A stretch of DNA of 41,234 nt from Burkholderiales bacterium RIFCSPLOWO2_02_FULL_57_36. GTDB lineage: Bacteria > Pseudomonadota > Gammaproteobacteria > Burkholderiales > Burkholderiaceae_D. The notes beneath the pieces were generated by a model. The model worked only from the letters and a program-made list of their open reading frames with translations, was not told where the DNA came from and did not search any database. The translations under genes were made by a program, and so were the position numbers. Below are positions 1 to 9,700 of this stretch, piece by piece (position 1 is the first letter of the stretch; each line of letters starts with the position of its first letter). The stretch spans positions 1 to 41,234 of the forward strand of contig MESE01000137.1 of NCBI GenBank assembly GCA_001770855.1, written 5' to 3'.

Positions 1-61
1 TGCGCCGCTGCATAACCCGCCAAAATTCGGCAGTCAATACGGCCTGCGGAAGACGCTTACG

Positions 62-199
62 ATGTTCTTCCCCGAACAGCAGGTGCGCGTGTTCCTGTAT
101 GGTCAGTCCGTGGACATGCGCCGCTCTTATGACGGCTTGTACGCGATTCAGGTGGAGCTAAGTGATTCTGCCAACCCGCACTCGCCTTTGCCGCGCTAA
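62..199 (+). pseudogene. IS66-family TnpB (Orf2) N-terminal fragment
   Basis: This 45-codon open frame starts MFFPEQQVRVFLYGQ and continues with SVDMRRSYDGLYAI. It matches the start of IS66 TnpB proteins, which carry a conserved DMR-x-DGL motif about 20 residues in. TnpB is normally about 110-120 aa; here the match stops after YAI and runs into an unrelated tail ending in TAA. This is therefore a truncated accessory-transposase remnant. The frame is open upstream to the window edge, but the family start fits the ATG at 62. No TnpA, TnpC or inverted repeat can be seen. Confidence 0.7.
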
Positions 200-381
200 G
201 CCCTAGTAGTTCGTCACGCTTCGATTTGCGGGTAGCGAAGCGGTCTGCCGCGTTGATCGAGGGCGAGTGCAAGGCGTCGAGCACAGACAGGGCGTTCCCC
301 TGTCGCGCATCGGCAACGCCGCAATCGCCTTCGAGCAATGTGGCAGAACCCGTAAATTGGAGCGCGACGGACTACTAGGCG
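200..381. other. No convincing gene; junction behind IS66 fragment
   Basis: About 180 bases separate the IS66 fragment from the end of the haloperoxidase gene. Short open frames on both strands overlap each other and show no recognisable protein. A 7-bp inverted repeat (CGCTTCG at 217-223, CGAAGCG at 236-242) has no T-run, so it is not called a terminator. It is probably decayed IS or intergenic DNA. Confidence 0.5.
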
Positions 382-1737
382 TCAATGAGCGACGGCGAAT
401 CGTGTCAGCACTTTTTCCGCAACCTTGCGGCCGAGTTGTAATCCGTCTTCGTTATCGTGCCGGAAGTGAATTCCTCCCAGCAGTCTAGACTCTGCGGCCT
501 CCGCTGCCATGGTGTCGAGCCGCTTGGCATGTTTCGGCAGATATGCGCCGATGATGCGCGCTGCCGCGCCGCTGAATGCAGCATGACCGGATACATATGA
601 CGGAAACGGCGGCGTGAGAATCGCCGGAACAAGGCCGACTCCCAACAGTGACTTGGCGACGGTAATCGGCCTGGCAGACCAGTAATGATATTTGGTATCC
701 CAGACGGCGATGAAAGCGTCTGCTTGCGCCATATTCAGATGCGCGAATAAACGTGCGGTCGTGACATCGTCAAGTTTGCTTTTGACGATTTCGTCGATTG
801 CGATTGCATTCCAGTGGCCGGGAGGCGTGACGGACCCGGAACCATCCACCCAGAACTTGGCGATCTTGAGTTGTTCCGGCCGCAGATTCTGGTTAATTCG
901 TACAACTTCCTGTAAGTCCTGAATATATTTCGGCGATCCATAGGCGGGAGGTATGGGGCGAAACTCGTCGGCACGGTCCAGCGCCCAAGTACGCCATGTC
1001 GGAGCAAACGGTTCATCAGGCGGGTAATAGAAATAAGGAGGAGTAGGCTCCCAGGTTCCGGGGCCGTAATAGCGGCCTTCACCGTACCATTGCAAGCGTA
1101 TGCCGTTCCACCCCTTTTGTGCACCGTCGGTTTCTCCATGGCGAACCACATGCCGACCGATGGCATAACCCAGTTCGATTGCACGCCGTGCATCCGCAGG
1201 CAGCATCTCCCGGCCGGTCCGGCTTAATTGGGCCGCAACAGCGAAAGCAATCCGGTCAAATGCCTTTTCTTCGGCTGTGAAAAGGTAACCTAGGACCTGA
1301 GCCGCGGCCATCGACACCACCAGCTTGGCATTCATCTTTCGCGCCGCTGCAATATCGTAAGCGTCGTGCATGGCCACATGCATCAGCGCCAACCCGCGGG
1401 CACCGCGTGTTGGCATGATCTTGTGTTTCATGTGCCGCTCCAGCTGAACGCGGGTCCAGGGTACGGTTGTCTGCTCGGTCTGCCATGCTTTCACGATTTT
1501 TCCGGCTTCAGCATCGGCAATTTCCCATGCGTGAAATACCGATTGCGGCAACACCAATGAAGATGATTTGTCCAACTCCAACAGAGTTTCACGATAATCA
1601 AGGATAGGTTCAGCAATGGCATTGCCGCTCGGCGCCGAGATAAAGATGAATATGCAAATTATCAGAGAAATTCGGCAAATACGCCTGGTGAACGCGCAAC
1701 CTCGCACATTATTCAATAGTGACGCGACGTATATCAT
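382..1737 (-). CDS. Vanadium-dependent haloperoxidase / PAP2-superfamily exported protein
   Basis: A 451-aa protein with an N-terminal hydrophobic export segment (about residues 20-42, ending GNAIA). The C-terminal half carries the full PAP2/vanadium haloperoxidase signature: K-x6-RP (KYHYWSARP, near 347), P-S-Y-V-S-G-H (near 377) and SR-x5-H-x3-D (SRLLGGIHFRHD, near 422). It also has the FWxDG-x-x-x-TPPGHW stretch usual in bacterial vanadium haloperoxidase homologues. These residues bind vanadate or phosphate. The family oxidises halides with peroxide, or acts as an acid phosphatase; the sequence alone does not say which. The ATG at 1737 overlaps the TGA of the ankyrin gene (ATGA). The open frame extends upstream to 2028, but that part is antisense-like and only shadows the ankyrin gene, so it was rejected. 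It is the last gene of the minus-strand array. Confidence 0.88.
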   Translation of the reverse strand: MIYVASLLNNVRGCAFTRRICRISLIICIFIFISAPSGNAIAEPILDYRETLLELDKSSSLVLPQSVFHAWEIADAEAGKIVKAWQTEQTTVPWTRVQLERHMKHKIMPTRGARGLALMHVAMHDAYDIAAARKMNAKLVVSMAAAQVLGYLFTAEEKAFDRIAFAVAAQLSRTGREMLPADARRAIELGYAIGRHVVRHGETDGAQKGWNGIRLQWYGEGRYYGPGTWEPTPPYFYYPPDEPFAPTWRTWALDRADEFRPIPPAYGSPKYIQDLQEVVRINQNLRPEQLKIAKFWVDGSGSVTPPGHWNAIAIDEIVKSKLDDVTTARLFAHLNMAQADAFIAVWDTKYHYWSARPITVAKSLLGVGLVPAILTPPFPSYVSGHAAFSGAAARIIGAYLPKHAKRLDTMAAEAAESRLLGGIHFRHDNEDGLQLGRKVAEKVLTRFAVAH

Positions 1738-2369
1738 TGCGGCCTCAGTGACAATGCTGCTTCGATCCTGCCGACAATGTCGTGGCGCGTGGCCAGTTTG
1801 GCTGCGGACAACGGCGTTTGACCAACACCGTCGGGCATGGCCGGTTTGGCGTTTGCCGCCAACAACATGTCGACAAGGGCTAATTTCCCGGTTTGAATCG
1901 CAGCGATCAGTGCGGTTGGCGCCTTCTCCGGGACGACGTTGACGTCCGCCCCTTTTTGCAGCAATGCCTGAACGATCGAAGTATGCCCCGCATACACAGC
2001 GGCAATCAAGGGAGTAACGCCGTGCCAATCCCGAGCATCGATGTCGGCGCCAAGTTCCAGCAACCGCGCTACGATACGCAGATGGCCTTGCGCCGAAGCA
2101 TTATGTAACGCAGTGGCTTTTCTGATTGGATCGGCGCTGTTTACGCGCAGCCCGGCATCGATCAGCAAGTTTACCGTTACCAGATCGCCTTGCGCAGCAT
2201 ATTGCGTCAGCCGCTCAGGAATAATTTCGATTCTGATCTTCGTGAGTTGCTCCACTGCAGAGGGCTTGGTTTGCGCTACGCATAAGCCCGGTAATGCGGC
2301 AACGATCAACATCGCCAATGTCTTGGAAATGCATCGCACCGGGTGGTTCCTCGTTGTCATCACCGCCAT
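1734..2369 (-). CDS. Exported ankyrin-repeat protein
   Basis: About 211 aa with a signal peptide (hydrophobic TLAMLIVAALPGLCVAQ) followed by four to five ankyrin repeats. Typical units are visible: TALHNASAQGHLRIVARLLELGADI, in which A-LH, G and LLxxGAD mark the consensus, then TPLIAAVYAGHTSIVQALL and TALIAAIQTGKLALVDMLL. Ankyrin repeats bind proteins; periplasmic bacterial forms often accompany catalases or peroxidases, which agrees with the coupled haloperoxidase downstream (4-base overlap). The ATG at 2369 was chosen because it follows the previous gene by five bases and gives a normal signal peptide. An in-frame ATG at 2417 would overlap that gene by 43 bases, and an ATG at 2360 is also possible. 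Confidence 0.85.
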   Translation of the reverse strand: MAVMTTRNHPVRCISKTLAMLIVAALPGLCVAQTKPSAVEQLTKIRIEIIPERLTQYAAQGDLVTVNLLIDAGLRVNSADPIRKATALHNASAQGHLRIVARLLELGADIDARDWHGVTPLIAAVYAGHTSIVQALLQKGADVNVVPEKAPTALIAAIQTGKLALVDMLLAANAKPAMPDGVGQTPLSAAKLATRHDIVGRIEAALSLRPQ

Positions 2370-2374
2370 CCCGC

Positions 2375-3013
2375 TTATTGACCAGGGGCGTTGGCAACGG
2401 GATTCAATTTTAACCATCCCTGAATCATGGATACCGCTTTCTCGGGCGGATTAGGGATTCCTGAGAATTTCCATGCGATCTTCTGCTCGCCTCTCATACC
2501 CAGCATGCTTGGAACTGCGGTTAGATCCAGCCCCTTGATTACGCCGGCATCATTTGCATGCATCCATCTAACGCCTGGCAAACTCGCCTTTTCGATGCTC
2601 AATTTTTCGATCATGGCGTCGCTGCCGACCAACAGGATGGTAGTCCGTTCATCCAATACGTCTTTTTTAGCAGCCAGGGCCGACAAGAATTTTTGTGCAG
2701 ATGGCATGGACGAATCAAGCACGATCAGCACCCAGTTTCCATTCAAACGCAACTTGTCCGCATCGCTCGACCTGCCATCAACGTCCCGAAACACTATGCC
2801 GGGCAGGGTACGCTCATTTTCCGCACTCCTGGCATGCCTCGGCGACGGTGGTTTCTCGCCACGCACGTTGGTTCCACGGGGGGCAGGCACCGATTCATTC
2901 GTTCCATCGCCTTGCACGTGTTGGAATGGGACCGGCGCACCACTCGGGGCATCTTGTGCGCTCGCATAAAACGCCCCAACGGCACAAAGAAAACCGACTA
3001 TCAGCTTGATCAT
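2375..3013 (-). CDS. Exported thioredoxin-fold (TlpA-like) protein lacking CxxC
   Basis: A 212-aa protein with a signal peptide (MIKLIVGFLCAVGAFYASA), a polar linker to about residue 65, then a thioredoxin-like domain. WVLIVLDSSMPSAQ lies where the active-site CxxC would be, and LTAVPSMLGM supplies the cis-proline strand. No cysteine occurs in the active-site segment, so the protein cannot be a classical thiol oxidoreductase; binding or assembly is more likely. The start ATG overlaps the stop of the giant gene upstream (ATGA at 3010-3013), implying translational coupling. The fold assignment comes from sequence pattern only. Confidence 0.75.
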   Translation of the reverse strand: MIKLIVGFLCAVGAFYASAQDAPSGAPVPFQHVQGDGTNESVPAPRGTNVRGEKPPSPRHARSAENERTLPGIVFRDVDGRSSDADKLRLNGNWVLIVLDSSMPSAQKFLSALAAKKDVLDERTTILLVGSDAMIEKLSIEKASLPGVRWMHANDAGVIKGLDLTAVPSMLGMRGEQKIAWKFSGIPNPPEKAVSMIQGWLKLNPVANAPGQ

Positions 3014-3708
3014 GGGCTCACCACAAAGTTTTTGATATTAGCTCTATCTGCAGAACTCAATCCTTCAAACATGCCGGATTGCGTCATGGTCGATAAGGCT
3101 TCCGCCTGCGCCTGGGCTGCAGTAGCATCGCTGGCCGCTCTTTGTACGGCGAAGTGCAGAAGCGATACCGTGCCTCCCGCCGGGATAGTCACATTCCAGT
3201 CATAGCTGAATTGATCGTTGGGCGGATTGAACATCTGTGTTCCGGTCAATGGCGCACCTGTGCTTGCAAAGACATGCGCCAACGCCGGATCATAACCCTG
3301 GTCAGTTGTCACTGCATACCGGCCTCCGCTCTGCGTTGGCGATACGATCAGCCGCGTACCGGAGTCGGAACCCAGGTTGCCGTCAACCTTGACGGCGATG
3401 GTGATATCGGAAGCCGTAGGATTGCTTAGCGTATCCAGATAGCGTGCGTAGCCGCCTGATGTCGGCACATACACTCTACGGGAAACCTGCAAATTTTCCA
3501 TGATGTTTGGCCCGATCAAGACTTCCCTGCCGCCGTTCGAGAGCGGAGCAACCGAATTGCAAGGAAAGGAGTTTCCGTTGACCTTAAGATAATAAGCGCC
3601 GTCGTAGGCATCACCGCGATTGGCGAATCCGCCGTCCGATAATCTTCCATCGCAATACACATCATAGCGGGAAGTATCCGTTCCACTAAATATGTGAGGC
3701 AGGACAAC
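3010..3708 (-). repeat. Module copy 3 (C-terminal) within the 3648-aa protein
   Basis: About 230 codons ending the protein. It carries RRVYVPTSGGYARYLDTLSN, a degenerate TDQGYDPA in place of DDxxDADPF, WNVTIPAGGTVSLLHF and the tail GMFEGLSSADRANIKNF. It is the most diverged copy and forms the extreme C-terminus. Confidence 0.7.
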
Positions 3709-6700
3709 AGCACCGCCGATCGTAACATTCAGCGTAAGCGCGGTATCTGCGACGGCGGTGCCATCGACGAAGCCGGCGATTCCGCCACTGTTGGCGACCA
3801 AGCGGAAATCTCCCGCCGGCACGTTGGAAAGACTGAAGTTGCCAGACGCATCCGCAGTCGTATTGCGCGAGATTGTGCCGAAGGGGCCATACGATTGTCG
3901 CGTGGATAACGAGACTGACGCGCTACTGACTGCGCCGCCGGCCTCATTGAGAACTTGCCCGGCGACGTTCGTCGCATTGTTCGCACGCAGATCGAGCGTC
4001 AGCACCGATCCCGCCTCAGCGATCTGCCCGCTTGCCATCGCGATGAGCAACCCAGGATACGGACCTCGCGCCACTACAGTTATGTTACCTAGCGCCACCT
4101 TTTCGACACGGTACACACCATTACTATCGGTAGTAGCGTAGCGGTCCACATCCACCGCGCTGCTGCGCACATAGACCTCCGCATTTGCAATCGGTTGATC
4201 GTCCCGATCCCTGAAAGTCCCCGTAACCGTACCGGTCGGCGGCATGGTGACATTCAGCGCGATGGACGTGCCTGGATCGACCAGATTGCCGGAAGCGGTG
4301 GCACTTAATCCGGAATCATTGTCTTCAGCCCTGACCGTAAATGCGCCAGCGGCCGCACCGTAGATCCGGTACTCGCCCAGCTCGTTGGTTTCGGCATATA
4401 GGAACTGGGTCTCATTGGTCAAGGTCACCGAGGGCCACGGAATTGGTGTGCCGTCAGCGAGCCGCACCACGCCTTTTACCAGCGACACCGTCAGCACGAC
4501 ATCGGTACGTTGTCCCTCCACCACATCGAAAGTGACCGGTCCCAGAGGTGCGATGTAGTCCAGATTTCCAGTTATCGTGGCTTGTCCCGCCGGCACTGCA
4601 TCGAATGTGATGCCAACTCCACAGTTTTGCCAATTCATTGTTCCCGACTGACCATTTGCAGCTTGAATCGTCAGATTGCGGCACGAATAAGGAACGGGCT
4701 GATTGTCTGCGTCGAGTACCCGTACGAATACGGAGCCGCCTGACATATCGAGCGGCAGATTCAACACTCCATTTTGTCCATGGCTTGCCAAAGTAGTGTT
4801 TCCCGTTCCGACAATGGTGGTGAACCCGGTATACACACTCGTGGTAACCGTGATATCGCGTCCGACCGGAATATTCGGAATGCTGTATTCGCCGGCCTGG
4901 TTGGAGTAAACGTATTTTTGCGTCGTGTAGTTGTTGATGTCGTCATACACATACGTCGCAACAACCTGGACATCAGGTATCACGCCTCCCGAAGTACGGC
5001 TGACCACGCCGGATACCGTGCCGATACCTGTCAATTGAATATCGCGCGTAACGGTTTCACCAAGCTGTAGTGTCGTTCGCAATACAGTCAAGACTGCAGT
5101 GTTGGGCTCCTGAGCCTGCAACAATATTTCTTCGCCTACAGGAAGCGCAGCAAACAGATAATTGCCTTGCGAATTGGTATACATGGCGCCGAGAGAGTTG
5201 TTGTTTGCAGCCACCCTCGCCCGCACGTATATGCCGCCGACCGGCTCCCCTGCACCGTTCAACACCCTTCCCTGCACACCGGCCGCTGCCAGAGTTAACG
5301 TAACCGGTATCGTTTGCCCTTCAGCACCGGTAATCGCGCTTGAAGCAGAAATGGATGAATTGTTTGGATGCACCACGCGAACCGTTGCTTGATCGCCGTA
5401 GACAGCCACCGTCCTGACTGAACTAATTGTCTCGCCGCTGGCAAAAGTTACCGGCCCTTCTTGGCGAGTGCCCCCCATGTCGGTGACCTGGAAATACAGC
5501 TGGCTCGGAATGGACAGGCCGCCTGGAATGGATACCTGTACCTGCAGGGTGGTTTTTGGCGGGATACGCAGATCCTTGGTAATGATTTGCGCCGCGGCGC
5601 TGATCGCATCGGACGCGGATGCCAATACGTTTTTGCTGGTCGCATCCAGGGCTGAAACAGTAAATCCGCTGACAGGAACGCCGCCGAACTGATACAAGCC
5701 TGCGCTGTCCGTTTCGGTACGCATCGATAGCCGCAACACGTCATCAGTCTGAATCTGGACCATCTGGCTGACTGCCGGCGAACTATCCGATTTGGTGATC
5801 GTACCTTGGACAGTACCGCCATCCAAATATGTCGGAATCTCTACCGCCACACCGTTGACCCGGACTTGAAGACGATAGCCGCCAAGATAGGACACGTTGG
5901 AGTAATACGGATTGACCGCGATGGTGTAGTTGCCGGTATTGGACGCAACTATATTTTGCAAATTTCCGAAAGCGTTGTACTGATTATAGTTGGAACGGGA
6001 ATCGTAGCCGTAACCTTCTGCTACCCGCACTTTGGTCGTATCGAAAACTTGCACATTGGTGAGATAGGCCGACGGCCCGGCATTGACCACGGCACCGGAA
6101 ATACCCACGCTGATCACATCGTTCGCAGCAGCGGCGATTGAATACAGGTGCCGTTCGCCTACATACGTAAAGACGCCCAGCTTGTCTGCCGTAGCAGTAA
6201 GGCTTAAGGTTTTTTCCAGTGTTTGTCCATCGACGCTCGCGTCAATGACTCCGGAGGTCACCACAATACGGCCTTCCTGGGTACGTGCAGTAATTGTGTA
6301 AGTGCCTTCCTGGACATTCGGAATCAACAGTTGGCCGGAGCCGTTTGTTGAGCCCTTGCCGCAGCCTGACTCACAGGCCGAATCGGTTAAGGTAACTTGC
6401 GCACTCACAATCGGCGCATTGCCCGCGTCCTGATCAACCACCGTGACGCGCACGGCGGCATGTGCACCCAATACAAGGGTGGCATCCCTGCTTTCATTGT
6501 TGGTTGCGATCGTGCCGCTCGATTCGACCCACCGTCCGCTGTTGTAACCGTCCAGTGGATGCGCCACGCGAATGGTGTAGGTTCCTACCGGTACCAGGAT
6601 CGCCAGTCGTCCTTGCGCGTCGGTACGGCCCTTGTAATAAAACGAACTGTTGACGGCTGATGATTGCATGTACACGTCAACATTGGCGGCTGCCGTGCCT

Positions 6701-9700
6701 CGAGCAAAATTCACCGTCAGCTGAATTGAACCGGTGCCGACCAATGTCAGGTTTTGCACGGTAACCTGGTTCTGTGTAACCGTGACCACTGCAGAAGTAA
6801 TCGCCGAAGTCCGTGCATCGGATACCGATAAGGTATACACACCGACCGGTACGGCGGAGAAATTGAAACGCCCGAGAGAGTCAGTCGAGCTACTGCGCGA
6901 CAACGACCTTGCACCGCCATTCATCGTCAGTGAGATGTAGCTGGCTACCGAAGCTTCGCCATTGGCCGTAACGACCGCGCCGCTTACGGAACCGGTCGGC
7001 TCGATATTGATGTCGGCCACCGTGGTTTGTCCGGCCGTTACCGTTGCATTGAGTGGAATACCCAGCAACTGGGCTCCCTGATTATGGGGAACCGTGGACG
7101 TCAATTCCCGGCTTCCCACGGGCAAGCCGGGAAACAGGTATGCGCCATCGTTGGCGATGGTCACCGCAACCGTATAGCTGCTGGAAGAGTTGACGTTCGC
7201 CGGCATTACGGTGCGCACTGCGCCGCCGCCAACACCATAATCCGACGGACCGACGACCGTGCCGGTCAAAATACCGGTATCGAATACCACATCCTGTGTC
7301 GCCTCATTCGCCGCATCGGCGAATGCCGCGGTGAAGGTTTGCGACGGCACTCTGGTCAACGGATGACCGAGCCCGCTTAACGAGTAGCACCTGGTTTGCG
7401 CCGCCTTGACGCTGATGTCGGAACCGACAGGCAATGGAATTGAGCCGACGTCCTGAAGTATACCGGTCAGGCTGTACGCACCGGTAGCCGTTGAAACCAA
7501 AGACGGTACACCAATCGTTCTATCGCATGGGTTGGTGTTGGAGCGCATCCAGGTACGTCCGAACAAAGGATGGCTGCTGCGAATTTCAATCGATGCGCTT
7601 GGCACAACGGTTTGCCGGTCGCCTTCATACACCACTCCGGATACGCGGCCCAATAAGCTCGGCAACGCGGCAATGCTGCTCTGACCGGCGCCAGGCAGCG
7701 CAAAGTTGGAGATTGCCGCAATTTCTTCACTGGACAATGAATCCAGCGCTTCCGGAGGCAACTGCTGCAGCCGCTCCGCAGCCGCCATTGCGCTTGCACG
7801 ATTGATCTGCTGCACCTGGAAATGCATCAGGATGACACGTCCGTTGGCGGGAACCGTCACGTTCGACCAGCCGGCGATCAATGAGGTCCCGCTGCTGTAA
7901 TTCATCTCCAGCTGATCGTGCGGCATCGTGCCGTCGCTTGGTCCGAGAACCAAGGATGTCGCAGGTTGCGAACTGGTCAGGAATGGATCCGCATCGGTGC
8001 CGTCGTCCGTCACAACCCATGTATCGCGTTGCGCACCGCTGGCCTGCAACTGGGTATCGCCGGATGACGTGTTGACTACCCCGGTATTGGTATTTCTAAA
8101 CCTCGACTTGACCTTGACAGTTACATCGACCGGAGACGAACCCGGATTTTCCAGCACCTCGAGATAACGCGCGAAATAACCTCCACGCGGCACGAAAATC
8201 TTGCGGCTGACATTCAGGCCCGCCAGAGGAGTCTGCTGCGTAATCGCGAATTGGCGGCGTCCTGCTTCCAGGAATGCGCCGACATCGCCGGCAAACGCCG
8301 TGCCATTGATCTCCAATTGCGATCCGCTGTTTTGAAAAACGCTATAAGTTGTCGACCAGCGAGCGCGCCAACCTGCGCCAATGGAACCGTTCTGCTGAAT
8401 ATCAAACAAGAAGTCGTTCGCATCCCGCAAATCAGCCGGCAACGCGATGCGATTGTCCGCCAACCTGAGGTTGACGGTGGTCTCTTGACCATCCGATGCA
8501 AGGGTGGTTTCCGCATAGGCGAATTTGAATGTGGCCCGGTCTTCCGCCGATACGCTGTAGGGCGCCAACGGCAGACCGTTAAATCGATAAACGCCGGCCG
8601 CATTGGTCGATACGGTGCTTTGAGAAACAGTACCATCCTGACGACGTACTGTCACGCTGACGCCGGATGCGGGTGTCGATCCGTCAGGACGCAGTAACGT
8701 CCCAGTGATCGAACCGGCAGGCGGCAGAGCCAGCGTGATCTCCGCCGTGCCGCCATTCCCGGCAATAGTAGCTGTGCCGCTGACCATCAAGTTCCCGTTG
8801 TCCGGATGCCTTGCACGAATCGTCAACGCAATGTCGGACGGCGCCGAAAAACTTACCTGCCCGGCGCCGTTGGTGGAGCCACCGGCACGGCCGACGAGCT
8901 CAACATACGCATTCACCGCCGGTACGCCGCGCTGATAATTCACTTGAACGCTCACCTGCCCGGTCCCTGCGAGCTGCAGGTTCACGACTGCAGCGGTGTC
9001 CTTCACTACATTCGCGGTACCCGTCTCTTGCAATCCATTGTTGCCGCTGGCCCTTACCGTATGGCTGCCCAGGCGGACATCCGTAAAGCGGTAATTGCCG
9101 CCGGTGTCGGTTTGCGTATAACGGTAAGCCCCGTAGATGGATGGATCAAGCTCGACGCCGGCATTGACAACCGGCTCGCCGTTTGCCGCACGTACCGTAC
9201 CCGTAATTTCCCCGGTTTCCTCCATGGTAATGGCGACTACCGTGGTCGTCCCGGACGGTACGCCTATCGAACCACTGGCGGAACCATTCAAGGCTTGGCC
9301 TTGAGGATGTCCCTGCGTGGCGGTTGCAAGATAATCGTCCGATGAAATACCAGTGTATTTAAACGATCCGCTGGAATCGATACTGGTCGTCAACGCCTGG
9401 GTGCTGGTGCTCCCCGGGAACCGGTACGGAATACTTACTGTGCCGCTGGTGACCGCAGCACCCGTGTGGCGCTTTACGGTGCCGGTCAGGTTTCCTGTGC
9501 CGATGAAAATCAAATCTTGCTGAACACTCGTTTGGCCAGCGTCGAAATTGCCTGCCGCAGGCGCCGTCACGGCACTAGTGCGCGGATGTGTCGCGGTCGC
9601 GGCAAAACGGTCTTGTGCAATCGCCACCACGTTGGACTGGCCAAAACGTTGTGAACTCAGGCTGAAGCTGCCGCTCGCATTGGCGGAAGTACGATGAACA

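Noticed and set aside
217..242. 7-bp hairpin as a terminator for the minus-strand array
   Set aside because: Loop of 12 bases and no T-run on the proper side.
1738..2028. N-terminal extension of the haloperoxidase frame to a 548-aa protein
   Set aside because: The extension is arginine/cysteine-rich, overlaps the ankyrin gene and precedes a good signal peptide at 1737; the ATGA overlap supports the short form.
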